Origin: Rapana venosa
Taxonomy: Eukaryota > Mollusca > Gastropoda > Neogastropoda > Muricidae
Direction: 5' to 3'
Assembly: GCA_028751875.1 (NCBI GenBank)
Contig: CM054138.1
Coordinates: 37,469,915-37,533,914, forward strand
DNA length: 64,000 bases
How positions within the stretch are numbered: the first letter of the stretch is position 1; the number at the start of each line of letters is the position of its first letter. The notes beneath the pieces were generated by a model, which saw only the letters and a list, made by a program, of their open reading frames with translations, had not been told where the DNA came from and ran no database searches. Below, piece after piece: positions 29,704-41,344 of this stretch. The position numbers and the translations under genes were made by a program.

Positions 29704-29911
29704 GCTCCCCAAGAAAGGTAATCTACAGCAATGCCAAAACTATCGAACGATCAGCCTCATAAGCCATGCCAGTAAAGTGATGTTAAAAGTCATCTTGAAC
29801 AGACTAAAGCCACGGGCAGAAAAGATCATCGCTGAAGAACAGGCAGGCTTCCGCCCAAACGAAGTACCACAGAACAAATATTCAACCTGCGAGTTCTGTG
29901 CGAGAAATACA
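29704..29911 (+). pseudogene. LINE-C copy (b), continuation after LINE-A
   Basis: The RT resumes at LPKKGNLQQCQNYRTISLIS, VMLKVILNRLKPRAEKIIAE and EEQAGFRP. After a one-base shift it carries on as STTEQIFNLRVLCEKYK, then is cut off at 29,911 where the 6.4-kb duplicated block begins. It fits the 25,370 end exactly apart from the duplicated target site. Confidence 0.88.
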
Positions 29912-30676
29912 AAGTCATATTTATCTTTAGCTGTTGCCTGTAGTACCTCATAACATATTTCTTAATGACCGGCGTTATTATTTCAAATAATTTTACTCCA
30001 TCTTTGTACTTTTATGTGTCAGCTATCTCCATGTTGTTCAGTGGAAAAAAAAAAAAAAAAAAAGTTTACTTCTTTTAAAAGAGCATTGCTGTGGAACATC
30101 TATTAGGATTTTCACTCTTTCTTTATGCTTGTTCGATTAAAATTTTGTCGCAAGCATCTCATAATCCCACCAATACACAAAGCAATCGAACAAAAGAAAC
30201 TATGTGCTTCCAAAGGCCAAGTACAGATTTATTCTTCGAGTTTAAAATTATGACTTCACTGATTTTTAAAAATCGAATGAACTTACTCTTAGACTGAAAT
30301 TAATTTACTTTGCTCGTAAATCATTCATTCGGAAAATGATCACCTCGATGGGTAATGACAGGGCATGACAAACATACAAAAAGCACGTAGTGTGTGTCTT
30401 CTGAGTTTCACGTAAATCCCCTGTTGTAATTGACGAATCAAATGATGCAGCGTGAAACAAACACGAGTATGACAAACTGTAGGGGAGAGCCAGATCTCTC
30501 CAAATAAAGACTTCCTTCTGAACCAGTACTGCCAGTCAATGGTTGTCAGTTGTTATTCCATGCTGCTGAAGCTTAGTCTTCACAAACAAAGATAGGGAGC
30601 AACCACAGTCAACTGCAGTTAAAATTAGACAACATTGCAGTCACTGCATTTAATTTACAGGTCTGTGAAGTCAGAC

Positions 30677-30775
30677 ATGTGCTCTGATTTGTTTTTGCAA
30701 GGATCTAGCACTATATAAATTTCTTTCATTATTAATTATTATTATTAGTATTATTATTATTATTGCAAGACACCT
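30677..30775 (+). mobile_element. LINE-E 3' tail with (ATT)n
   Basis: gctctgatttgtttttgcaa, ggatctagcactatataaat and then (ATT)n. Same tail as 701-790 and 62,093-62,170. Copies at 47,051-47,149 and 56,185-56,266 belong to the duplicated Y blocks. Confidence 0.65.
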
Positions 30776-31089
30776 CCTCCAAGGCCTGTCCCTGAACATG
30801 GATATCATTGCTCTGTGTCTACCCCGGTTATTGTTGCTGGCGATAGACCCGATACATGTCACTGGGTGTTATAACTCATCCGCCTGCTCCCTCCACCCCA
30901 AACCACTTTGAAGGAAACATGCTTAAAAGGAAATGGATGAGAGTAAATAAGTAGACAAATAGATACTACGTAAATCAACAATGGAAAACGCACAAAAACA
31001 CGACAAGAAAGCAGAATAGAGAGAATAAAAAGTTAATAACACACAAAAAACACGAACGAAAACCAAACAGAGCCAAAGAACCATACAAA

Positions 31090-31440
31090 TGAATGATAGC
31101 CACCCATCCAACCAACCAACAGCCAAAACAACCAAACTAACTCAAGCCAATCTACCAACAGAGAAAGCAAGAAAGGAAAAGTAAGCGAGTAAGGAAGCGA
31201 GCACGTAAGCAACAAACCAGCCAGCAAACTAACCAGCCATCCAACCAACCAGCCAACCACCTACTAACCAACCACCAACAAATCAATCAACCAAAAGAAA
31301 GAAACAATACAGAACCAGCAAACACGTCAAGAGATACACATCATCAACAAGAGTGATAACCCAAAGAAAGAAAGAAACAAAGCAAACTAATTGACTGAGT
31401 GCACCAAACGGACCAACCAACCTGACAACAACCAATATTA
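31090..31440. repeat. imperfect (CCAA)n tract
   Basis: Purine/C-rich sequence with many ccaaccaa and cagccaac units. The minus-strand Trp/Leu/Val-rich open frames across it are repeat artefacts. Confidence 0.8.
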
Positions 31441-31703
31441 AACAAAACTCGAAGAGTACTCCAGAAACGCAAATTGCATAGTTGTAGATTCCCTTTCAAA
31501 TTCAGGCAAAAACGATCAAACTGGAATGAGTCTGCAGTTCAAATCAGCCTGTGCATTGTGACGGGATAGACAGTAAGAAAAAAAAATCACAGATCTTGAT
31601 TTTCGTTAAAAGTCTTACCAAATAGCTGAGGTCGACCTCGACCCGACAACAGTCCGAAAATGGCGCCTGTGGCTGAAGTCAATGTAAATTTTGTTCATAG
31701 ATG

Positions 31704-31744
31704 TCACACACACACACACCACACACAAACACACACACACACAG
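31704..31744. repeat. (CA)n microsatellite
   Basis: CA run with two interruptions. The Y-C copy (57,197-57,234) is uninterrupted. Confidence 0.93.
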
Positions 31745-32564
31745 ATTAAATACAGCTTATTGTGTGTGAATTCAATACAGTGTCTTGCCAAACCAGCAGC
31801 CACTTCGGGTCACAGGACGAAAAGGAAGGTCCATAATGATTGTTTGTTGGATCAAATTATGAACCTCTTCCCGAGTATCTTAAAGGAATAAAAATCATGG
31901 AAGTGTTGTTTTGCTCATTCTATGGAAGGACATTTAGTTTTGGCAAAGGATGTATTAGGCATTGGTGTTTATCGAAAACTCAGCACTTTGGCGTTGTAGT
32001 TGTAGGCTTGCTTACTCTGGAATAAAGTTGTGGAATTTATGAGATTTCAGGTGTAGCATGTAGTGATGAATGGCGATTCATAAAGGGGACATAATACATT
32101 TCCCATATATCATAGATTATCATTGTTTTAGCGTTACGCATTGTCAGTTTTGGTTTTAGATGCTTGAGCCCCCCCCATTATGTAAGATTAAAGTATGGCA
32201 ATACATGATAAATGTATGTATCAATGGGAGCATATGAATTCGTAATTGGTTAATGTGCTTGGAGATGGTGCATGGTCGTTGGTTAGGTATATTAGGGCCA
32301 CAAGGTAAACATGTAATGATTGTATTTTCTTATCTGCTAATGTGTACAAAATTTTTATAGATGACACAAACTGGAATGAACATGAATCAAACACCGCATA
32401 TTCTCTTTTTTCAGCTTACTGGAACTATTTGATGTTCACGCTGAAATTGACATGTTTAAGATTAAGATTGGAACACCTGGCCAATGTTTGGCGTTGAAAT
32501 GGGTAATAGATATTGTTCTCCTGTAGTGCGGGCCACAGCCTGTACTGAATCTGAATCATTTCGA

Positions 32565-32858
32565 GTTCCAGTACCCCCCTGTTTCTGCCTTTGTTCCATT
32601 TTCCTGTCATCTTTTCTTCTGTGTAACGTTGCTTCACTCTCAGTGATATTAGGTCACCTCCTCTTGTCTGTTTTCTGTCTTCTTGGTTCATCATCTTCTT
32701 TTTTCAGAAAAGACATACAGAAGATACTATTCTATCACATGCCGAAGTTAGATGTGCTACGGCTGACTTGTCAGGCACTGAAAAGGCAGAGCAACCATTT
32801 AGCTCATGTGGACAGGCACACAATAGTTGCTGTCTGAGCGTTCCACGAAGAAGAAGAA
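32565..32858 (+). mobile_element. SINE-B copy in Y-A
   Basis: Plus orientation: ctgtttctgcctttgttcc, cacctcctcttgtctgtttt, tgacttgtcaggcactg and a 3' end of gctgtctgagcgttccacga with GAA repeats (32,847-32,858). Compared with the copy at 9,974-10,303 it has several 1-2-base indels. No target-site duplication found. Identical copy in Y-B (48,939-49,232). Confidence 0.78.
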
Positions 32859-32879
32859 CTCAAAAGCCACATTAAAATA

Positions 32880-33580
32880 TAATCTGCACACCAGTAGAGC
32901 AACACCGCCCCACCGTTCTGTTTTTTTACATTTTCTGTTTCTCGGCTAGAAGCTCCCGAGGTTCGCCCAATTGGTGAGATTTAGCGTATGCGGTCCTTTT
33001 TTTGCCCAACCATGAAGGTAGCCGCATTCAATTCGGGGTTGAAGCCGTGGCAGTAGTTGGAGTGCTGGGTAAAGCCTGTATCAGCCCTCTGTTATAGAAC
33101 AGTCTATGTTGCAGCCCCCTCCTTCCATTGAGCAGCAATGCTACAAATGTTAAGGAGAAAATAAAGCTTCTTGTAGCAAATATCTTAGTTCTTGTCGATC
33201 ACTCATTGCAAGCTGGGCTTTATTTCTATTTGGGATGTGGTGTGTAATGAATATTGCAGCCAAAGTTCCATACGTTAGGAAAGAGAAAGGTTGCAAACAG
33301 TGGCTACTTTATTTTGTTATGAACTACCTCATACCTTCCTTAACCCAAATAGCACCATGCCCCATTTTACTTTGGGACGTCATAGTAAAATCTAAGATTA
33401 CGCAAATAAAACACCTTTATCTAAAAAAACAACACGAAATGTTACTATACATGCTTTATAGATAGATGCATTTATGTTATGCCAAAACTTTTCAGCTGTC
33501 TAGTAATTTTGGGGGGATATTTTTAAAAATAAAGATCTGGTTTAAAAAAACCCTTACTCTTTGTTGTGGTGACTGTGAAC
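32880..33580. other. unassigned part of Y
   Basis: No recognised element. Short AT-rich frames only. Confidence 0.4.
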
Positions 33581-33589
33581 AATCAAAGA

Positions 33590-33692
33590 GACACAACCAA
33601 ATCACAGTACACACAACCAAATCACAGTACAAACCAAACCAAATCACAGTGCACCCACACCCACAATCACAGTACAAACAACCAAATCACAG
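33590..33692. repeat. 18-bp tandem repeat (acaaccaaatcacagtac)
   Basis: Four to five irregular units here. In Y-C (59,043-59,152) there are six regular units, so this copy looks corrupted or contracted. Confidence 0.85.
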
Positions 33693-35404
33693 TGACATAC
33701 ACGAAAACTACATGCAAAATAAAGAACTCATGCTCTTACCTTGAAAATGCGTTATCCATTTCGATCCAAAAGGAAACGAGTTCGAATCACTTCAGCTAAG
33801 GTCACACTAAGTACACCAAAAGTGCACCAAAACACACTGAGTCAGTACATGTGATCAGCATGCTTATTGAAAAAGCATCATAGCCTATCACTTTCTGTTC
33901 AATATCTCTTGATGAAAACACACACAATTATCAAACTACTAATATGTGTGTAGACCTACTTACTATCTTCTAGGAGAGTAATCATATTGAAGCCAGAAGG
34001 ATGAAAATGCCTACTTGATGTTTGAGGTGATTTTGTAACCTGATCTTTTTAGCAGCATTTTGTGGCTCTTATCACATGGGCACATCAATCGGCGAAAATG
34101 TCAAGTTTAAACGTATTCTGACTTTGAATCAGCCAGGTCAGGGTCCACATCCAAGAATCATCATCGAAAGTGGATATAACTATGTCTTGTCTCACACTGT
34201 GTCGTAATCTATTTTCTCCTGTTGGCTTCTTACAATGCTCAAACAATAGCGCTCAAAAACCTTGCCAAATCATGGAAATGAATTGCACAACAGAGTAAGC
34301 TTCCCTCTTAATGACTATTAATGCAAGTGAAAAGTAGGTTGTATCGCATACCCACATTTTGTCGTCTGCAGGTGCTGAGGAGGGGTTGGGGGAGGGGGGG
34401 GTGTCTCCACCAACACATGTGGTCAATGGGTGTAAGGATAGTTTGTCATCTCACCAATGAAGAGACACATTTCTTCACATTGTTATCATTACCGTAAAAA
34501 CAAGAATTCCTTGAATTTTTCCAGTTGTAATTAAAATAAAGCACCTTAAATTTCACAACTGAAATCAGTCTCATTGCTTGGTAGCAACGTTCAAGAGGGG
34601 GGTTTGTGCCTGTGATTTGTTGGACTTTCTGGGACAAAGAGTCCTCACACCTATCTTAGCTATCTTTAGCTGTTCTCTCATAATGCAATGACAATGCTGC
34701 ACGAAGGACAACAAAACTAGGATGACCCAAACAATGTGGCTGAATGGAAACTCAGGTGAGTGTGTTAGTGAGTTAAGTTTGTGAGAATAATTTGCTGGTG
34801 CAAAACAGAGTTGTCTGCGTCTGCTTATTTTGGACAGATGGGGGTTAGTCTTTTTATGGGTTTGTTTGTGTTGCATTGTCTTTCTGATTGAGCTTCTTAA
34901 ACTATGAGGGACAACGTGACATGCTTTGCAATATCTAGATTGTTTCCATGGATACATTAGATGAAAACAGGGACAGTCAACATGTTGATGTCAGCCCTCA
35001 CTTGTGGTTCTCCATGAGGACAACTTGTGATTTGATATCCTTGACATCGGTGGTCACCACACGTGATTTATGCTTGACCTGACAAGGTTCATACCATAGG
35101 TTTTCCATATGTTCTTTGCAGAATGTCTGCAGTTACAAGAAACTAAGTTTACACATGTATGTTTGAAGGGATTTAGTGTGATTTTTAAAAAAATTGTGAA
35201 CGCTCTAAACCAGACTAAAGAAACTTATTTGTTGGTGGTTTTCCTTTTTTGTGGGTGGAATTATTCTCATAGTGATTTTTCGTATTAGAAGAAAAAAAAC
35301 TCGGAAAAATCCTAAAAACCACTGTTCATTTATTCATTTGTTTCAATTATGTGAATTATCTTATGCTTTCTGGCATACGTGTATGCCACGGTTCGTGCAT
35401 TGTT
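33693..35404. other. unassigned part of Y
   Basis: About 1.7 kb with no recognised coding, repeat or RNA signal. A minus frame at 34,957-34,571 (128 codons) is not preserved in Y-C and has no known motif. Confidence 0.4.
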
Positions 35405-36313
35405 GTTCTTCTTTTTTATCTCATGGGCGTCATCGATCCGATTGTTGACTGTCCTAATGTGTTGAGTCTTTTATTTTTTTCTTTGTCTTATGTGGGCACG
35501 GAGTATGGTGGTTAAGCCAATCCGTGATAGGCAGAAGCGGGTGCAGTGGGGGCAAGGAAACTGGTCGGGGGGTTTCAGGGTGGTGGTTGACGCCTTTCTC
35601 CTAGATCGTGCTGCAGTACATCAGCTCGCCTTTCTCCTTGAAGTTGTCATGCGCCCGGAGGTTAGGGCACGACAGCCTGGTCTGTCCATAGCATTACAGC
35701 TCCAGCTGTTTGGGGAGGGATGTCAGCTGTTTGATTTGGACTTCCGCAGTCCTTGATTCTTTTGCGTGGTCTGCCTGGTTCCGCTTCCCAAGGTCAGTTC
35801 ACCAACATGAGCTGCTTAGGCAGCCTTTGGTAGTCATCCGGGGGATCACGTGACCAACCCATCGAAGTGGGTTTCAGTATCAAGGCCTCAATGCTGGTCA
35901 TCCCTGCTCTGTCCAGGACCTCGAGGTTGTGATCCGGTCTTGTCCGTGGATGTTATAATTGACGCAGGCTTCTCATGTGGAACCTTATCAGCTGCTTCCA
36001 GTGTCTTTTGTACACCGTCCATGTCTAGCATCCATGAGGTAGGGCTGGTGAGGACGACGCTCGTACACCTTGAGGTTTGTGAATGATGGATGTTGTGCTG
36101 GTTCAAGACAACGAGCTCGGAGGCGACCAAGCTACATGCTTGACTGGCCTTGCAGATCCTAGCGTTGTCTCTTGAATCTGGGTGTTATCATTGCTGATGG
36201 TACTGCCGAGGTTATCTGATATCATCACTATCTTTAGCTGGGTGCCCTCAATGGAGCATTAGAAGGCGGCGCGGAGGGGCGCGCTGAAGCAGGCGCTGGA
36301 TGGAAATAGTACC
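35405..36313 (-). pseudogene. LINE-D fragment in Y-A, heavily frameshifted
   Basis: It matches the 3' two-thirds of the minus-strand LINE-D ORF at 60,880-62,081, from the segment around PAPASAAPPP to the C-terminal CPHC zinc-finger region, but with a missing or extra base every 20-50 bp. No frame stays open. The block ends abruptly at 36,313. Confidence 0.85.
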
Positions 36314-37100
36314 AAAGCAGATATTCAAATGATCAAATCTAATTCAGGACAATGTAAACAAACGGCTTCAATAACGTCATGTGCAGCTTGTAAAAATCCA
36401 AACTTGTTTTGGTCAGAAATTAGGGCATTGTAACAATGTAACAGTCTGTGCCTCACACTTTAGATCTGCCTATCAGTGTGGGTGACGTTGGTGAAGCCAT
36501 TCAGCATTTTAAAAGGAAAAAAAGCATCACGTGCTGATTAGATTTAAAAGGAAATGTTGAAAAACAGCTTAGATGTATTTCGACCACTTATTGTGAAACT
36601 TTTCAACCAGATTTGGGAGACTGGAAATTTTCGTAAACAAACTGGCCAGCAGAAAACAAAATCTGATTAGGAGAGCTGGTGGATATCGAGCAGGTAACAC
36701 AGCGCAAATCAGATCCTTGTATTGTATTTGTTTTCTATAGCATGTGCTCTATCCAGAGGTAAATCACACGGTTGCTTTGTTGATTTTTAGATAGCATAGA
36801 ACACAGTCAATTATACTCAGATAAGGAAAGTGCTTCAGAGTGCGAGGAAGTAAAATCGTGAGGAATACACAGACATCTTTGACTGCAAAACTGGTTTGGA
36901 GCAAGGCTGTTTATGCAGCCCCGTAATGTTTGCTTTCTTCCTTAACGAACTCGACAAAAAGATATGCGTGATAAAAGATACTATGGCATCCAACTAACAT
37001 TCACGAACTACAATTCTTTCTGCTGGTTTACAGAAACCAATTTAATGTGTTGTCTATGTACTTAGCTTTTAAGAGAAACTTCGTGAAACATGAGGTACAT
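36314..37100 (+). pseudogene. LINE-A copy (d), decayed RT
   Basis: Plus-strand pieces: NPNLFWSEIR (linker motif), VGDVGEAIQHFKRKKS (RT entry, usually ending KSCGPD), FDCKTGLEQGCLCSPVMFAF, FFLNELDKKI and YGIQLTFTNYNSF, separated by stops and frame changes. It is a second LINE-A lineage member, more diverged than (a) and (c). It begins exactly where block Y-A ends, inside the linker, so its 5' part is missing from the assembly here. Confidence 0.75.
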
Positions 37101-37488
37101 ATTTAGCTTTATCTCGTATAAAAGATAAATTGCACATTTCTGTGGTTGTATTAAAGTCCATGCACGAGGTAAAATAGTAGTATGATGAGCCATACAAACT
37201 CTGTCAATGGTAACATTGAATAAGCAATTGTGAGGAGTGTATGTGTTCAGTGGTTATTCTGATTTTTTATCCATATTCTATGTTTATGGTAAAATACATG
37301 CGTTGTTAATTAACATTCCTTATAGATAAATAATGAGATTTATGTAATGTGTGACGAAATCCTAGTGTAACAGGCCAAGGTCTAACACAATTAAACCATC
37401 CAGACTCTCTCTCTCTCTAGCTTGCTTGCTTGCTTGTGTGGTAACGTTATTTTGTTGTTGTGCTACGTGTGTTAAAAAAAAAAGTAGC

Positions 37489-37525
<37 letters not shown>

Positions 37526-37964
37526 CTGTTCGCGCGTGCGTGTGCGTAGTGCATAAGTGCGTACATGCGTGTGCGGATGTATAAATGTGGGTTTGTGTGT
37601 ATGATTGCGAGCGCGCGCACGTGTGTCTGTATAAGAGAGAGAATCATGAAGAGTGTATCCTGTGCCACAGGGAATAAGAGTCTCTGTCAATCAGCTAAAA
37701 AGTAGCCGTCTGCTGGATATCCGACAGGCCAATCATCGTCCTTGGCCGGCATCTGACCACACAGTCCCGTAAGCACCAGGCCTGTGTGTAAGTAGAGGGG
37801 CTATCTATCTGACCCATTTATCTCTCTCTCATTTATTCATCCACAATTATTGTGTCTTTTCTGTTTTCTTTTCTTTTGTCACTCTAGTTTGCTTTCATGG
37901 AAGGTAAACAGGCAGGAAGATGGGTGGAACACACACACGCGCGCCCTTTGCACGCAAACAAACT

Positions 37965-38001
<37 letters not shown>

Positions 38002-38243
38002 GGGGGGACTGGTCTCCCATTGTTCTGGCTTCACAAAAGGACGTGTATGTTCGATTAGCAGCGGGAACAGTACATTATTCACGTTTCTTCAAATGTTAAG
38101 TTCATTACTTCAACAGCCCGTAAAGTGTACTGCATTTAAGGAGGGGGGGGGGGGGGGGGGTATCTGACCCAGCCTTCACGCCACGGAGAGAATCTACTCG
38201 TGTTTCCATCGCAACTATCCCCCCACCTTCAATCTCTGTATGT
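37101..38243. other. spacer with microsatellites
   Basis: Contains (GT)n with gcgc variants at 37,490-37,625, (CT)n at 37,965-38,001 and an 18-base G run at 38,143-38,160. No gene recognised. Confidence 0.6.
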
Positions 38244-38253
38244 ATATATCAAC

Positions 38254-38640
38254 AAAATGCCATAGAAAACTGTTGGGCATATCCTGGAGAGAACGAAAGA
38301 CCAATGAATTTGTCAAGAGTCAAATAACACGGCTGGCAGGTCCACAGGAACCCCTTCTCACCATCGTCAAGAAAAAAAGCTGACATGGTTCGGCCACGTC
38401 ACCCGCCACAACACTCTGCCAAAAACAGTACTGCAGGGAACACTCGAAGGTGGCAGAAAGAGGGGAAGACAGAACAAGTCATGGATGGACAACATCAGAG
38501 AATGGACCAGGATGAATGACTCGGCACTAGGCCCTACTGCGCAGAGCCGAGGACCGAGATGGATGGAGAAGGCTTACCACGGCATCGTCTTTCGTGTCTC
38601 CCCCACGACCGCCACGGGTCTGATGATGATGATGATGATG
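38254..38640 (+). mobile_element. LINE-C copy (c), short 5'-truncated insertion
   Basis: A 387-bp insertion with a perfect 10-bp target-site duplication, atatatcaac at 38,244-38,253 and 38,641-38,650. It encodes the C-terminus of the RTE-like protein (RKLLGISWRERKTNEFVKSQ, LTWFGHVTRHNTLPKTVLQG, TLEGGRKRGRQNKSWMDNIR) in shifting frames and ends in (GAT)n at 38,621-38,640. Typical abortive LINE insertion. Confidence 0.9.
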
Positions 38641-38650
38641 ATATATCAAC

Positions 38651-39329
38651 TTGAAGTAATATGTATGTGTGTGTGTTCGCGCGCACGCGCGCACCACAAG
38701 CTTATAATTATAAACAACTATATGTGTTTTTTTTATATTCTAGGATTGATTATGAACGTTATATTTAGTGTTTGCATGTGTTATCCATTTAATTACGCGC
38801 CGACGTGCGGGCATGTGTGCGATCTTTTATTGGAAAATATTTTAGGAATGTTTAAACAAATAGCAATCACGAATCTCTGTGTTTTGTCTAGATTATGGTT
38901 CCTGTCAATTATGTGTCTGTCAGTGTTGTAATTTGCTATTCATGGGATACGTATGAGTACTAATTCATTACCTCGAAATAAATTTTAAAAAAATTGAAAA
39001 TTATAGAAAACCCCCCAACTGCAAACCAAGTCTCACAGCCATTTACTTTATCCTCACCCCAAATATAATGACGCATAGAACGGAAAGGTAACTCTCCTCT
39101 AAGTAATGAGGGTGTCGTCCCTTGTAACCCTGATTATGGCTAACAACATTGAGGTGGGGTGGGGGGAGGATTTCGTGCCACGTAATACGATTGGTCTCCC
39201 TTGGGTGCCTTGGCAGTGGTTTGTGATCACTGAGAACTGTGCATGCTGGCACAACTAAGGCTGACTTGAGGCAGATCAGTATAGCAACCAATCAACAGTG
39301 AACTGCGCTAATTGTTTGCTGATTTAAAA
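38651..39329. other. unassigned spacer
   Basis: AT-rich, no recognised feature. Confidence 0.45.
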
Positions 39330-40330
39330 GAATCATGATGAATATATCAGGGAACAATACAGACTTATACAGATCTACTATGTTGAGTTTTGTTTATCTA
39401 GTAGGTGGATGTCAGGGCTGCCTTCTCTCACCTGTACTTTTCAACCTCTTCTTCGAAAACATCATGACAGAGACACTGCAAAACCACCACACTTCCATCT
39501 CCATTGGTGAAGACCCCTTTGCAACCTCAGATTGCAGATGATTGACCTCAATGGGCGGCAGCAAAACACTGAACTGGCAAAACCCTCACAGATAGTCTAT
39601 TAAGATCGAGCGAGGCATACGGCATGGAGTCAGTCAGAGAAACTAAGTCACTGTTCACAGCGCAAGTAATGACACACGGAAAATAAGATGATTGGAGAAA
39701 TTACTGGAAGATGTGACCAATACAATACTTATGGCTCCCACCCTAACAAAAGATGGCACTATCAAACAATGAAGTGAAAGTTCGCATTCCAACAGGCAAA
39801 TCTGCTATAGCAGAATCGAGAAGACATCAGAAGCAACAACTTCTCTTCCTGCACCAAATATCATCCTTTACAAAATCCCTTGTGTATCGATCCTCCTATA
39901 TGGCCTGTGAATCATGGACTCTGTCAGCAGAGCTAGAGAGGAGGAATCCAACATTCGAGAACAAGTGACACCAAGAAGGCTTCTCAAAATATCATATCAA
40001 AGAACAAGACCAACAAACTATGTGAAAAGAAGAAATCAAAATGCGTGTGGGCCCCCAAGAACCTCTGATCTCCACCATAAAGAGGAGAAACACTGATGTG
40101 TTTGGCCACACCACAAGACACAACAACTTAGCAAAAACCATCCTGCGGGAACAGTGAAGGCAAGAGAAGAAGCAGGCCGCCCAAAGAATCATGGGTTGAC
40201 ATCATCAAGAAAGGACCGCCACCCCTGCCAAAAACCTTCTACTAGCCACACAGGACGTGAAGCATGGAAAAATTTCTCTGCCGCGTCTTCTCTCATGTAC
40301 CCCCATTCGTGCTATGAGACATGGGGCACT
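39330..40330 (+). pseudogene. LINE-C copy (d), RT palm to C-terminus
   Basis: Plus-strand pieces in order: GGCQGCLLSPVLFNLFFENI (RT box, usually GVRQGC), MTETLQNHHTSISIGEDPF, KSLVYRSSYMACESWTLSAE, then a C-terminal stretch with HTGREAWKNFSAASSLMYP. The FADD region (39,530-39,560) is lost to frameshift. Too many stops for function. Confidence 0.82.
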
Positions 40331-40334
40331 GAGG

Positions 40335-40660
40335 GAGTGAGTGGATTTATAACTAATGGATAGACTATTTGACTTTCATCCCCCGTGGGTCCACTGAGAT
40401 CGCGGGTTCGAATATTGGCAGTACTTATAATAGGTAATGATCTCCTGGGGCAACTTAAAGTGCAGAACTGCCAGCCCAATGCATAGATTCCTTTGTGCAC
40501 CACACGCATGAGATCAAATATGCTCGTTGAGAACCTGTCAATCTCACGTTTAACAAAGAAAAACCAGTATGTTTGCGAAGAAGCACACTTCAACATGGCT
40601 CCCCCTTACCTGGAAAGGATGGGCTCCACAGGTTCAACATGCTCAAGAGAGTAAACGGTC
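40335..40660 (+). mobile_element. tRNA-headed SINE, probably SINE-D family
   Basis: A B-box-like gcgggttcgaata at 40,403-40,415 lies about 45 bp after a degenerate A box. The body has gatctcctggggcaacttaa and catgagatcaaatatgctcg, similar in layout to the SINE-D core (gatcaaatagacacgttaaa in the 53.3-kb copy). Internal boundaries are uncertain. Confidence 0.6.
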
Positions 40661-40684
40661 TGTAATCCTTGCCCCTCTACATGA

Positions 40685-40765
40685 GATAGAGAGAGAGAGA
40701 GAGAGAGAAGGGGAGAGAGATGGAGAGGAGAGAGAGGAGAGAGAGAGAGAGAGGGAGAGATCGAG
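40685..40765. repeat. (GA)n microsatellite
   Basis: Imperfect GA tract. Confidence 0.93.
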
Positions 40766-40839
40766 AGGGATGCGAATGCGAATGCGAAACGTTTATTCAG
40801 ATTTAGCGATAGGGCCCCTTTCTGAACGGGGATACACAT

Positions 40840-41344
40840 GATATTAACACAAGTATGAGTTGAATATGAATTTCTATAAGCATCCTAAAACATTTAAACA
40901 GGCGTTCTTCCATAAAATAATATAACAATGTATTACAGCTCTATAGATTATGTTGACACAGTTATATTAATATTCTCAAAGCTGTGTAAGTATACCAGTG
41001 CAAATTATATAGGTATTTTATCATTTTGAGATCCATAAGGAAATTGAATCAAAGCAAATGGATTATTATAAAATTTAGGCTGAATGAATTCAATTCTCAA
41101 CTCATGTAACCAACAGAGGCAGCCAATAACAAGAAATGAACATCATTTTTCCTCAGAACTATGGGACATAACAGGCACATTGTTCACGTTATCTAGTCTC
41201 ACCCTTTTTTATTATGAACCGGTGACATGTATGTCCTGATACACCTAACTAGTTCTTGTCAAACATCATCCTTTACATATCTATTCATTGTAATTCCAAT
41301 GTACATTTCAATTTTATTATTCGACTTAAACAGCCTATACTCTG
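40840..41344. other. unassigned spacer
   Basis: AT-rich, nothing recognised. Confidence 0.45.

Larger units (their letters stand above)
29912..36313. repeat. 6.4-kb duplicated block Y, copy A
   Basis: This block recurs at 46,286-52,687 at a constant offset of 16,374 bp, including a 19-base A run (30,045-30,063). All open frames in the two copies are identical and I found no difference in the stretches compared. A diverged copy with many small indels is at about 55,440-61,715. It starts inside LINE-C(b) and ends inside LINE-D at tagtacc. Contents: LINE-E tail, CCAA-rich tract, (CA)n, SINE-B, an 18-bp repeat, about 1.7 kb of unrecognised sequence (33,800-35,400) and LINE-D. Confidence 0.95.

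Noticed and set aside
34571..34957. 128-codon minus frame repeated exactly at 50,945-51,331
   Set aside because: Identical only because the block is duplicated; not conserved in Y-C and no motif recognised.
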